Of a stretch of DNA of 46,969 nt, positions 8,723 to 18,200 are shown one piece after another. The stretch spans positions 20,336 to 67,304 of the forward strand of contig DDUX01000068.1 in assembly GCA_002345025.1 (NCBI GenBank), written 5' to 3'. The first letter of the stretch is position 1. Every line of letters begins with the position of its first letter. Source of the DNA: Candidatus Accumulibacter iunctus. GTDB lineage: Bacteria > Pseudomonadota > Gammaproteobacteria > Burkholderiales > Rhodocyclaceae. The notes under the pieces are model-generated. The model had not been told where the DNA came from and made no database searches. It saw nothing but the letters and a program-made list of their open reading frames with translations. The translations under genes and the position numbers were made by a program.

Positions 8723-10672
8723 TCACGAGGCCGGCGCGCGGCTCGCGCTGTCGATCCGTTCGCTGAGGCTGAGCCACCGGTCCTCAAGGGGAGACAGTTC
8801 GCCCGCGATCTGGTTCAGCCGCTGGCCGAATTCTGCCAGCTCCCTTGCTGTGGCCGGTACGCAGAGGCTCGCTTCCAGCGCGCGCTGTTCATCCTGCAGG
8901 ACGAGCAACTGCTGCTCGACCCGCTCCAGTTCGCGCTGCAGCGCCTTCAGGTCGGCGGCGGCCTTTTTCCCCGAATTGCCGGGGGAGGGTGCGCGGCCCA
9001 ACCTTTCCCGGGCCTCTCTGCCGCTCTCCCTGAGGCTGTCACGCCGCTTCCTGGCTTCGTCGAGCAGGTAGCGCTGGTAGTCGTCGAGGTCGCCGGCGAA
9101 GTCCGTCAGGGTGCCGCGAGCGACCAGCCAGAACTCGTCGCAAACCGAGCGCAACAGCGAGCGATCGTGGCTGACCAGCATCACCGTCCCCTCGAACTCG
9201 TTGAGAGCGAGCGCCAATGCTTCGCGGGTGGCCAGATCGAGGTGGTTGGTCGGCTCGTCGAGCAGGAGCAGGTTGGGTCGCTGCCAGACAAGCATGCACA
9301 GCAGCAGGCGCGCCTTCTCGCCACCACTGAGGGTACCCACGGGCTGGTTGACCATTTCGCCAGCGAAGTTGAAGGTGCCCAGGAAACTGCGCAGGTCCTG
9401 CTCGCGGTCGCTCTGGCCGGCGCTCTGGCTTTCCCTGGTCAGGCGGACCATGTGCTGCAGGGGCGTCTCGCCAAGCCGAAGCACATCCAGTTCCTGCTGC
9501 GCGAAGTAGCCGATGTTGAGACCTCGGCCAGCGTTGACGCTGCCGCTGACGCAGTCGAGGACGTGGGCGATGGTCTTCACCAGCGTCGACTTGCCCTGTC
9601 CGTTGGCTCCGAGGATGCCGATCCGCTGGCCGGCCATGACCGAGCGGCTGACCTGGCTGACGATCACGCTCGCCGGCGTGCCGGCGGGTGCGCTGGCCGG
9701 CGGCGGGTAGCCGAAGCTGGCATTCGTCATGACCAGCATCGGGTTCGGCAGGCTGGCGGGTTCGCCGAACTCGAAAGCGAAGTCGCCGCTGGTCAGTACT
9801 GGGGCCAGACGCTCCATCCTCTCGAGGGCCTTGATCCGGCTTTGTGCCTGCCGGGCCTTGGTTGCCTTGGCCTTGAAGCGGGAGATGAAGCTCTGCAGGT
9901 GGGCGATCCTTTCCTGCTGTCTGAGGTAGGCGTTCTGCTGCAGCTCGATCTGCAGGGCGCGGGTTTCCTCGAAGGTACTGTAGTTGCCGCCGTAGCGCGT
10001 CAGCCGGCCGTTGTCCAGATGCAGCGTGGCGGTCGTCACGGCGTCGAGAAAGTCGCGGTCGTGGCTGATCACCAGCATCGTGCCTTCGTAACGCTTGAGC
10101 CAGCTCTCGAGCCAGACCAGGGCGTCGAGATCGAGGTGGTTGGTGGGTTCGTCGAGCAACAGGAGGTCGGACGGGCACATCAGGGCTCGTGCCAGTTGCA
10201 GGCGCATCCGCCAGCCACCCGAGAAGCCGTCGACCGGCTGCTCGACTTCGCTCGTGCGAAAGCCCAGCCCGAGGATCAGTGCCTGCGCGCGCGCCTGTGC
10301 GTCGTTCGCGCCGGCATCGTGCCAAGCCATGTAGGCGTGCGCCAGCCGCTCGCCGCTGCCATCGGCTTCCGCCAGCTGCAACTCGCGTCGGGCGGCGAGC
10401 AGTCGGCTGTCACCCGCGACGACAAAGTCGGTGGCGCTCTCTCTGCTCGCCGGCATCTCCTGCGCCACCTGCGCCAGGCGCCAGCCCGGGGGCAGCAGGA
10501 GTTCTCCACTGTCCTCGTGCAGCGTGCCGTCGAGGAGTGCGAAGAGGCTCGACTTGCCGGCGCCGTTGCGGCCGACGAGGCCGACCCGCTCGCCCGGACT
10601 GATCGTCACCGAGGCGTTGTCGAAAAGGACCTTGCTGCCGCGGCGCAGGCCCAGGTTCCTGAGCGTGATCAT
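8723..10672 (-). CDS. yheS: ABC-F family ATPase, YheS type
   Basis: A 649-aa soluble protein with two tandem ABC ATPase domains and no membrane segment. The first Walker A (GLVGRNGAGKSS) is near residues 33-44 and the second (GANGQGKST) near 355. Both domains carry the signature (FSGGW, LSGGE) and LLLDEPTNHLDL Walker B regions, with the ABC-F linker between them and a charged coiled C-terminal extension. Opening sequence and length match YheS. ABC-F proteins act on the ribosome, typically to relieve stalled or misplaced peptidyl-tRNA. It follows purU by 49 bases, probably in the thrH-purU operon. Confidence 0.92.
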   Translation of the reverse strand: MITLRNLGLRRGSKVLFDNASVTISPGERVGLVGRNGAGKSSLFALLDGTLHEDSGELLLPPGWRLAQVAQEMPASRESATDFVVAGDSRLLAARRELQLAEADGSGERLAHAYMAWHDAGANDAQARAQALILGLGFRTSEVEQPVDGFSGGWRMRLQLARALMCPSDLLLLDEPTNHLDLDALVWLESWLKRYEGTMLVISHDRDFLDAVTTATLHLDNGRLTRYGGNYSTFEETRALQIELQQNAYLRQQERIAHLQSFISRFKAKATKARQAQSRIKALERMERLAPVLTSGDFAFEFGEPASLPNPMLVMTNASFGYPPPASAPAGTPASVIVSQVSRSVMAGQRIGILGANGQGKSTLVKTIAHVLDCVSGSVNAGRGLNIGYFAQQELDVLRLGETPLQHMVRLTRESQSAGQSDREQDLRSFLGTFNFAGEMVNQPVGTLSGGEKARLLLCMLVWQRPNLLLLDEPTNHLDLATREALALALNEFEGTVMLVSHDRSLLRSVCDEFWLVARGTLTDFAGDLDDYQRYLLDEARKRRDSLRESGREARERLGRAPSPGNSGKKAAADLKALQRELERVEQQLLVLQDEQRALEASLCVPATARELAEFGQRLNQIAGELSPLEDRWLSLSERIDSASRAPAS

Positions 10673-10721
10673 CGTGCGGCGCGGTTGGCGGTTGTCGGCC
10701 GCGTGCTGGTGGCCGCTGCCA

Positions 10722-11594
10722 TCAACGGAAGATCACCGTCTTGTTGCCGTGTGCCAGCACGCGGTCCTCGAGGTGGTAACGCAGTCCGCGTGCCAGCACC
10801 GCCTTCTCGATGTCCTTGCCGTAACGCACCATGTCCTCGACCGAGTCCGAGTGGTCGATGCGGATGACGTCCTGCTCGATGATCGGGCCCTGATCGAGAT
10901 CCCTGGTGACGTAATGGCAGGTGGCACCGATCAGCTTGACGCCACGCTGGTAGGCCTGATGGTAGGGACGGGCGCCGACGAAGCTCGGCAGGAACGAGTG
11001 ATGGATGTTGATGATCTGTCCGGGATAGCTTTCGCAGAGGTCGGCCGGCAGGATCTGCATGTAGCGGGCGAGGACCATCGTGTCGGCGCGGACCTCTTCG
11101 TAGATGCGTCGGATCTCGGCATTCGCGGCCTGCCGGTTGTCGGCGTTGACGGGCACGTAGTGGAAGGGGATGCCGTGCCATTCGACGAAGGCCTTGAAGG
11201 CGTCGTGGTTCGAGATGATGCAGGGAATCTCGATGTCGAGTTCACGGGACTGCCAGCGCGAGAGGAGGTCGTACAGGCAGTGTTCCTGCTTGCTGACCAT
11301 GATCACGACGCGCCGCTTGACGGCAGAATCGCTGATCTTCCAGGCCATTGCCAGTTCCTCGGCAAGCGGCCGGAAGCGTTCCCGGAACTCGGCGAGGTGA
11401 AAGGGCAGCGAATCGGCCTTCACTTCCATGCGCATGAAGTAGCGGCTGTCGTTCTCGCCGCTGCCGTCGTCGGCGTGGTAACTCGATTCGAGAATCCAGC
11501 CCGAGTGCTGGGCGATGAAACCGGAAACGCGCGCAATGATGCCGACCTGATCGGGGCACGAGCCGGACAGGGTGTAGAAGCGCCGCGAGGACAT
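10722..11594 (-). CDS. purU: Formyltetrahydrofolate deformylase
   Basis: A 290-aa enzyme that hydrolyses 10-formyl-THF to formate and THF, balancing the one-carbon pool. It has an N-terminal ACT-like regulatory domain (YTLSGSCPDQVGIIARVSGF, about residues 7-85). The formyltransferase-fold catalytic domain follows, with INIHHSFLPSF, HYVTRDLDQGPIIEQD and the C-terminal HGNKTVIF, all typical of PurU. Length is normal. It begins six bases after the thrH stop, so the two are surely co-transcribed. Confidence 0.95.
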   Translation of the reverse strand: MSSRRFYTLSGSCPDQVGIIARVSGFIAQHSGWILESSYHADDGSGENDSRYFMRMEVKADSLPFHLAEFRERFRPLAEELAMAWKISDSAVKRRVVIMVSKQEHCLYDLLSRWQSRELDIEIPCIISNHDAFKAFVEWHGIPFHYVPVNADNRQAANAEIRRIYEEVRADTMVLARYMQILPADLCESYPGQIINIHHSFLPSFVGARPYHQAYQRGVKLIGATCHYVTRDLDQGPIIEQDVIRIDHSDSVEDMVRYGKDIEKAVLARGLRYHLEDRVLAHGNKTVIFR

Positions 11595-11600
11595 TGCCGG

Positions 11601-12227
11601 TCAGTCCTGCCGGCGTGTGCCGCGGGCGCTGAAGGCCTTGTCGATCTCGCTGCGCAGCTCGGTGAAGGAACGGGTGACGGGGAACTGCGGGAACTCGCGA
11701 ATGACGTTCTCCGGTGGGTGAAAGAGGATGCCGGCATGCGCTTCGCCGAGCATCGCCGTGTCATTGTACGAGTCGCCGGCGGCGACCACGGTGAAGTGCA
11801 GCTCCTTGAGCCGGCGTACCGCCTCGCGCTTCTGGTCGGGCATGCGCAGGTGGTAGCGCACCAGCATCCCGTTCGCGTCGGCCTCGAGACTGTGGCAGAA
11901 GAGCGTCGGCCAGCCCAGTTGCCGCATCAGCGGGTGCGCGAACTCATAGAAGGTGTCGGACAGGATGATCAGCTGATAGTCCTCGCGCAGCCCGTCGACA
12001 AAGGCCCGTGCGCCTTCGAGCGGACCCATGGCGGCGATCACTCGCTGGATGTCGGGCAGGCCGAGGTGGTGCTCGGCGAGGATGGCGAGCCGGTACTTCA
12101 TCAGCTTGTCGTAGTCCGGCTCGTCGCGAGTTGTGCGACGCAGTTCGGGAATGCCGGTGCGGGTTGCGAACTCGATCCATATTTCGGGGACGAGGACGCC
12201 TTCGAGATCGAGACAGACGATGTGCAC
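11601..12227 (-). CDS. thrH: Bifunctional phosphoserine phosphatase/homoserine phosphotransferase ThrH
   Basis: A 208-aa HAD-family protein that closely follows Pseudomonas ThrH. The nucleophile motif is CLDLEGVLVPEIW (DLEGV is the ThrH form of DxDxT), motif II is ILSDTFYEF and the acidic motif is GDSYNDT. ThrH dephosphorylates phosphoserine and can move the phosphate to homoserine. I chose GTG 12227 because it has a GGGAG site and aligns with the family start; a second GTG at 12248 adds seven residues but has no ribosome site. The gene heads the purU operon. Confidence 0.93.
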   Translation of the reverse strand: MHIVCLDLEGVLVPEIWIEFATRTGIPELRRTTRDEPDYDKLMKYRLAILAEHHLGLPDIQRVIAAMGPLEGARAFVDGLREDYQLIILSDTFYEFAHPLMRQLGWPTLFCHSLEADANGMLVRYHLRMPDQKREAVRRLKELHFTVVAAGDSYNDTAMLGEAHAGILFHPPENVIREFPQFPVTRSFTELRSEIDKAFSARGTRRQD

Positions 12228-12266
12228 GGCAGGCTCCCAGGGGACCACGGGTTGAATGAAGGCGCG

Positions 12267-12275
12267 ATTCTACCA
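12267..12275 (-). promoter_or_regulatory. Extended -10 promoter for thrH-purU
   Basis: On the minus strand TGG followed by TAGAAT gives an extended -10 element. It places the transcription start about 33 bases before the chosen GTG. No -35 box is convincing. Confidence 0.5.
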
Positions 12276-12482
12276 AATCCGCCGACACAGGGCTCCGGCC
12301 AGGCGCGACGGCCGTTTCCGGGGCGTTGCAGCCCGGCGGGGCAGCGCTGCCGGCGCGGCGTGTGCTGGCGTCCCGGTTTATAGTGTCGGCTCGCATGCGG
12401 CGGCAGAGGAGCCGGCAGGCTGGCCGCCAGCGATTCGGCGAGTCGCCGCAAATCCCGAGTACCAGGTCGCAGGAGGAAGAAG

Positions 12483-13076
12483 ATGAAGCTTGTTGTTTGC
12501 CCGCTGCTGTTGTCGCTGCTGCTGCCCGCCGCTGCCGGCGCCGTGTCGCCGGAGGCGACAGTGCCCGTGCCGCAGACCCTCGACGAGGCGCAGCAGCAGA
12601 GGCGGCGGGCCGAGGCGATGCGCGAACAGGCGGAGCGCGACTACAAGGCCGAGCAGGATCGCTGCTATTCCAAGTTCCTCGTCAGCGATTGCCTCGAGCA
12701 GGCGAAGAAGCGTCGCACGGCAGCGATCATCGAGTCACGCGCCCTTGACCAGCCGGCACGCGACTTCGAGCTCACGGCGCGCCGCCACGAGGTCGATGAG
12801 AAGGAAGGGCAGCGGCGGGCCGAGCAGTCGCAACGTGAGGCCGAGCAACTGCAGAGCAGCGAACGTCATCGGGCCGAGCAGGCGGAGAAAGCGGCGGCGC
12901 GCGAGCGGAAGCTGGCGGACAAGCAGCGGCAGGCTGCCGAGGGCCGGCAGAAGGCCGCTGCAGAGCAGGCGCGCCGGCAGGCCAGACTCGACGAGCGGGC
13001 GCGTGACGATGCCGAGCGCGCTGCCCGGAAGGCTGCCCGCGAAGGCGGCAAGCCGGCAGCCGGCGCCGGCAGTTGA
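12483..13076 (+). CDS. Exported coiled-coil protein of unknown function
   Basis: A 197-aa protein with a signal peptide (MKLVVCPLLLSLLLPAAAGA, cleavage near residue 20). The rest is charged, alanine-, glutamate- and arginine-rich coiled coil, predicted periplasmic. Two cysteines (CYSKFLVSDC, about residues 61-70) in the mature part could form a disulfide. Start ATG 12483 follows an AGGAGGAAGA ribosome site, and TATAGT at 12379-12384 may be its -10. Similar lysine/arginine-rich exported proteins are common in betaproteobacteria but uncharacterised. I do not recognise a function. Confidence 0.8.
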   Translation: MKLVVCPLLLSLLLPAAAGAVSPEATVPVPQTLDEAQQQRRRAEAMREQAERDYKAEQDRCYSKFLVSDCLEQAKKRRTAAIIESRALDQPARDFELTARRHEVDEKEGQRRAEQSQREAEQLQSSERHRAEQAEKAAARERKLADKQRQAAEGRQKAAAEQARRQARLDERARDDAERAARKAAREGGKPAAGAGS

Positions 13077-13195
13077 AGCCTGGCGACCACGGTCGGTGCC
13101 GGCGGCCGGGCAGCGGCCGAGTTCGTCACCGGGCTCGCCGACGAACGACAACTGCTGTGCGCCGAGGCGATCGCGTGTCCGGCGGCCGCGGCAGC

Positions 13196-13201
13196 TATAA
13201 T
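13196..13201 (+). promoter_or_regulatory. -10 box upstream of ubiD
   Basis: A perfect TATAAT stands 32 bases before the ubiD ATG. There is no clear -35 hexamer. Confidence 0.45.
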
Positions 13202-13233
13202 CGAGCGCTCGACGACGGACGGACCTGCTGCCG

Positions 13234-14697
13234 ATGAAGTATCACGACCTGCGCGACTTCATTGCGCAACTTGAGAAGATGGGCGAACTCAGGCGGATCG
13301 CTGTGCCCGTCGACCCCCGTCTCGAGATCACCGAGGTCTGCGATCGCGTGCTGCGTGCCGGTGGGCCGGCGTTGCTCTTCGAGCAGCCGACCGGCCATCA
13401 CATGCCGGTGCTGGCCAACCTCTTCGGTACGCCGCGGCGGGTGGCGCTGGGAATGGGACAGGAGTCGGTGCTGGCGCTGCGCGAAGTGGGCAAGCTGCTC
13501 GCCTATCTCAAGGAGCCGGAACCGCCGCGGGGGCTCAGGGACGCCTGGGACAAGCTGCCGGTGCTGCGGCAGGTGCTCAACATGGCGCCACGCCTGCGTT
13601 CCTCTGCGCCGTGTCAGGAGATCGTCAGCGAGAGCGGCGATGTCGATCTGGGGTGCCTGCCGATCCAGTGGTGCTGGCCGGGCGATGTGGCGCCGTTGAT
13701 CACCTGGGGCCTGACGGTGACGCGCGGGCCGCACAAGGCGCGTCAGAACCTCGGCATCTACCGCCAGCAGGTGCTGGGGCCGAACAAGCTGATCATGCGC
13801 TGGCTGGCGCATCGTGGTGGCGCGCTCGACTTCCGCGAGCATTGCCTGCAGCATCCAGGCCAGCCGTTCCCGCTCGCCGTCGCCCTCGGGGCCGACCCGG
13901 CGACGATCCTCGCAGCGGTGACGCCGGTCCCCGACAGCCTGTCCGAGTACCAGTTCGCCGGCCTGTTGCGCGGCAGCAAGACCGAAGTGGTGAAATGTCT
14001 CGGTTCGGATCTGCAGGTGCCTGCCTCGGCCGAGATCGTTCTCGAGGGCTTCATCGACCCGCAGGAGACCGCGCTCGAGGGGCCTTACGGCGACCATACC
14101 GGCTACTACAACGAGCAGGCGCGCTTCCCGGTATTCACCGTCGAGCGCCTGAGCATGCGGCAGCAGCCGATCTACCACAGCACCTATACCGGCAAGCCAC
14201 CCGACGAGCCGGCGATGCTCGGTGTCGCGCTCAACGAAGTGTTCGTTCCGCTGCTGCAGAAACAGTTCCCGGAGATCGTCGACTTCTACCTGCCGCCCGA
14301 GGGTTGTTCGTACCGGCTGGCGACGGTGAGTCTGCGCAAGCAGTATCCGGGGCACGCCAAGCGGGTCATGTTCGGAATCTGGAGCTTCCTGCGCCAGTTC
14401 ATGTATACGAAATTCATCATCGTCGTCGACGACGACGTTGACATCCGTGACTGGAAGGAAGTGATCTGGGCGATGACGACACGCGTTGATGCGGCACGCG
14501 ACACGCTGATCGCCGAGAATACGCCGATCGACTATCTGGATTTCGCCAGTCCGGTTGCCGGTCTCGGCAGCAAGATGGGAATCGACGCCACCAACAAGTG
14601 GCCGGGCGAGACCGGCCGCGAATGGGGCAGACCGATCGCCATGGAGGCGGCGGTCAAGCGGCGCGTCGATGAACTGTGGGATCAACTCGGTCTTTGA
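13234..14697 (+). CDS. ubiD: UbiD family 4-hydroxy-3-polyprenylbenzoate decarboxylase
   Basis: A 487-aa decarboxylase of ubiquinone synthesis that uses prenylated FMN supplied by UbiX. The family opening (KYHDLRDFIAQLEKMGELRR), the NLGIYRQQ segment, the EGPYGDHTGYYN active-site region (around residue 280) and the C-terminal GIDATNKWP block are all present at full length. It is a housekeeping gene for respiratory quinone. ATG 13234 is the only sensible start, just after the TATAAT box. UbiX is not in this window. Confidence 0.96.
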   Translation: MKYHDLRDFIAQLEKMGELRRIAVPVDPRLEITEVCDRVLRAGGPALLFEQPTGHHMPVLANLFGTPRRVALGMGQESVLALREVGKLLAYLKEPEPPRGLRDAWDKLPVLRQVLNMAPRLRSSAPCQEIVSESGDVDLGCLPIQWCWPGDVAPLITWGLTVTRGPHKARQNLGIYRQQVLGPNKLIMRWLAHRGGALDFREHCLQHPGQPFPLAVALGADPATILAAVTPVPDSLSEYQFAGLLRGSKTEVVKCLGSDLQVPASAEIVLEGFIDPQETALEGPYGDHTGYYNEQARFPVFTVERLSMRQQPIYHSTYTGKPPDEPAMLGVALNEVFVPLLQKQFPEIVDFYLPPEGCSYRLATVSLRKQYPGHAKRVMFGIWSFLRQFMYTKFIIVVDDDVDIRDWKEVIWAMTTRVDAARDTLIAENTPIDYLDFASPVAGLGSKMGIDATNKWPGETGREWGRPIAMEAAVKRRVDELWDQLGL

Positions 14698-14776
14698 GGG
14701 GGCGCACGGGCATGCCGATCCGATCCGACCATACCGGCGTTGCCGCTGGACGCCGCCGGCCATTCTGGAGAACGCC

Positions 14777-15175
14777 TTGAGCAGTGAACTGATTCCGCAT
14801 GCCGACCTCGACGGTCCGCGGGCATGGTGCCATGTCATCTACGGACTGCACGCGCTGGCGGTGCTGGTCGGGGTCACCGGTGCTGCGAGCATCGCCGGCG
14901 CTTTCGTTTTCGGCGTGCCGTCGCTGCTTGCCGTCGTGCTCAACTACATCAAGCACGGCGAGGTCCGGGGCAGCTGGCTCGACAGTCACTACCGCTGGCA
15001 GATCCGGACCTTCTGGTTCACCCTGCTGTGGCTGCTGGTGTACGGACTACTGGTCATCACCATCATCGGCATCCCGTTCGCCTGGCTGCTGATCGTCGTC
15101 CTGGGGGTCTGGGTCGCCTATCGTGTCATCCGTGGCTGGCTCGCGCTCGCCGATCGGCGGCCGATCGGCGGTTGA
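14777..15175 (+). CDS. Small membrane protein, DUF4870-like
   Basis: A 132-aa inner-membrane protein with three hydrophobic stretches (about residues 18-55, 78-98 and 98-118) and a conserved WLDSHYRWQIRTFWF segment between them, as in the DUF4870-type proteins often found in betaproteobacteria. The start is TTG 14777, supported by a CTGGAG site seven bases upstream and the usual xxELIPHADxxGPR opening. A longer in-frame ORF to 14555 overlaps ubiD and is not credible. Function is unknown. It lies 79 bases after ubiD on the same strand. Confidence 0.82.
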   Translation: MSSELIPHADLDGPRAWCHVIYGLHALAVLVGVTGAASIAGAFVFGVPSLLAVVLNYIKHGEVRGSWLDSHYRWQIRTFWFTLLWLLVYGLLVITIIGIPFAWLLIVVLGVWVAYRVIRGWLALADRRPIGG

Positions 15176-15282
15176 GCGGGTAGCGCTGGCCGGTGGCGGT
15201 CGCTTGTCCCTGCCGCATGCGTGGTGCCGCGAGTATGATGACGATCATTGCTCGGCGATGCCCGGCTAGACGACCCGCCCTG

Positions 15283-18200
15283 ATGAACCACTTGCGCACC
15301 TGCTGGCTGCTGTGTCTGCTCCTGGCTGCCTGCGGCGCCGCTCGCGACGTCGTGGCGGATGCCGATGTCGGTTCGCGGCAGCCGGCCGCACTGCGGGTGT
15401 TGATCGACGACAACTACCCACCCTACGTCTTTCGTGATGCCGACGGCACGCTCACCGGTTTTCTGGTCGACCTCTGGCGGTTGTGGGGGAGCAAGTCCGG
15501 TGTCCCGGTTGAGCTGCAGGCGAGCGACTGGGCGACCGCGCAGCAGCGAATGGCTGCTGGCCAGGCCGAGGTTCTCGATACTGCCTTCAGGACTCCGGAG
15601 CGCGAGCGGAGCCTGGATTTCTCGCCACCCTACGAGACGGTCCAGGTAGCGATCTACACGCACCGCAGCATCGGTGGCATCGCCGACACGACGACGCTGC
15701 AGGGCTTCCGGGTCGGCGTCAAGGATGGCGATGCCTGTGCCGAGCACCTGGCGGCGGCCGGCATCGTCGACGTGCAGCCCTTTGCCAGCTACGAGGCGCT
15801 GGTGCAGGCGGCGATCGCCGGCAGGGTGCGTGTCTTCTGTCTCGACGATCCACCGGCAAACTACCTGCTTTACCGCAACAACGCCGAGCAACTCTTCAAC
15901 AGGGCTTTCACCCTCTATGCGGGCGATTTTCACCGGGCGGTGCAGAAGGGAGACGCCGCCAGCCTGGCGCTGTTGCAGCGCGGTTTCGCCGCCATCACTC
16001 CGGCGGAAGAGCGGGCGCTGCGGGCGAAGTGGATGGGGACTCCGTTCCTCGTCTCGCCGGGCGCACGCTACCTGGGCTATGCCCTGCTGGTCGGTTCGCT
16101 GGTGGGGGGCGTGCTCCTGATCTGGGTGATCACCCTGCGGCGGGTCGTTCGCCAGCGGACGGCAAAGCTCGCCGCGACGCTGAACGCCGTTCCCGACCCG
16201 ATGTTCGAGCTTGGACTCGACGGTACCTGTCATGAAGCGCACACGCTGCGCGCCGGACTGCTGCCCGCCCGCTCGGCCGACCTCGTCGGCAAGCGGGTCG
16301 CGGAAATACTCGATCCCGCCGCCGCCGCCATCTGTCTCGACGCGCTGCGCGAGGCACATGCAGGCGGCTACTCGGCAGGCCACCTGATCTCGCTGGATTT
16401 GCCGCAGGGCCGTTTCTGGTTCGAGCTGTCGGTTGCGCGCAAGGCGGAAGATGGCGGCCGCGAGCCGCGCTTCATCGTCCTCGTGCGCGACGTCAGCGCG
16501 CGCAAGCGGGCCGAGGCGGCTCTGTTGCGACGCAGCGAGCAGCTCGCGCTGATGTCGGGCGTCAGCCAGGAGATCAACAGCCGGCTCGACATGCCGGTGA
16601 TCCTGCGCGAACTCGTCGTCGCCGCGCTCCGACTTGTCGGTGCCACCGGCGGTGCCGCGGCACGGCTGCAGGACGGGCAGATGGTGTTCAGCGAGTACTG
16701 CCGGGGCAGCGAATGGATGCCGATCGACTACCGTTTCCCTGCCGGTCACGGCGTCCCGGGGCGGGTCATGCAGACGCGTCAGTCCTACCTCAGCAACGAT
16801 GCCGCGAACGATCCCTGGGTCATCGCCGAGGTCCGGCAGGCGATCGCTTTCGACAACCTGCTGAACATGCCGATCATCGGGCGCGACGGCGAACTCTTTG
16901 GCTGCTTCGAGATTCACAACAAGCCCGGCGGTTTCGACGCCGCTGATTCCCGCGTGTTGCAGGGTCTGGCGGCGAGCGCCGCGGTGGCGCTGGAAAATAC
17001 CGCCCTGCTGGCGGAGCGCCGGCGGGCGGAACTGGCATTGCGCGAGAGCGAGGCGCTGCAGGCGCTGGTGCTTGCCAGCGCCGCCTGCGGCATCGTTGCG
17101 ACCGACCCGCAGGGGCTGATCACGCTCTTCAACCCGGGTGCCGAAGCGATTTTCGGCTACCGCGCGGAAGAACTGCTGGGCCGGGCGACGCCGATGCTGT
17201 TCCATGATGCCGACGAGGTGGCGGCTGCCGCGGTCACGCTCAGCGCGGCGCTCGGCATCAGCGTCGAGCCAGGCTTCGATGCGCTGGTCGTCAGGGCGCG
17301 TCTCAGCGGCGAGGCCGACGAGCGCGAGATGAGCTGCATTCGCAAGGACGGGCGTCGCATCACCGTTCGCCTGGTGGTCACCGTCATGCGCGACGAGGAT
17401 GGGCAGCTCAAGGGCTACCTCGGGACGATCGTAGACGTCAGCGCCGAAAAGCGGGCCGCTGCCGAGCGCAATCTGGCGGCCAAGGTTTTCGAACAGGGCG
17501 GCGAGGGGATCGCCATCACCGACGCTGCCTGCCGCATGGTGATGATCAACCAGGCGTTCAGCCGCATCACCGGCTACAGCGCCGACGACGTGCTTGGCCG
17601 CAACCCCAGCATGCTCGCCTCGGGGCGGCACGATGCCGCCTTCTTTCGCGGCATGTGGCTGGCGATCGAGACGGAGGGAAGCTGGCAGGGCGAGATGTGG
17701 AACCGGCGCAAGGATGGCAGTGTGTATCCGGAATGGCTGTCGATCAGCCGTGTCGAGAGCGAAGGCGTGACGACACACTATCTCGGAACATTCATCGACA
17801 TCACTCGGCACAAGGAGGCGGAGGCGAGCATCCAGCGGCTGGCCCATTACGACCCGCTGACCGGTCTGCCGAACCGCAGCCTGCTCGCCGAGCGGGTCCG
17901 GCATGACCTCGCGCGTGCGCATCGCGGGCGGGAGCCGCTTGCCCTGATGTTCCTCGACCTCGACCGCTTCAAGAACGTCAATGACTCGCTGGGTCACCGG
18001 GTTGGTGACGAACTGTTGCTGCAGGTGGCGCGGCGGCTGCAGGGAACCGTGCGCGACGAGGACACGGTCGCCCGGCTCGGTGGTGACGAGTTCATCGTCG
18101 TCCTGCCGAACACCGATGCCGACGGTGCCGCGCATGTGGCGGCCAAGCTGCTCGAGGTGACGACGCCTGCATATCGCGTCGAGCAGCACGAACTGAGCTG

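Noticed and set aside
14555..14776. Longer start for the small membrane protein
   Set aside because: It overlaps ubiD and gives a non-homologous arginine-rich N-terminus; TTG 14777 has a ribosome site and matches the family start.
15118..18189. A 1023-codon open frame on the minus strand
   Set aside because: It lies wholly antisense to the PAS/GAF/GGDEF gene, has no domain, and arises from GC-rich codon bias. Several similar long frames (855-2642, 554-1195, 6339-7889, 9167-10867) were dismissed for the same reason.
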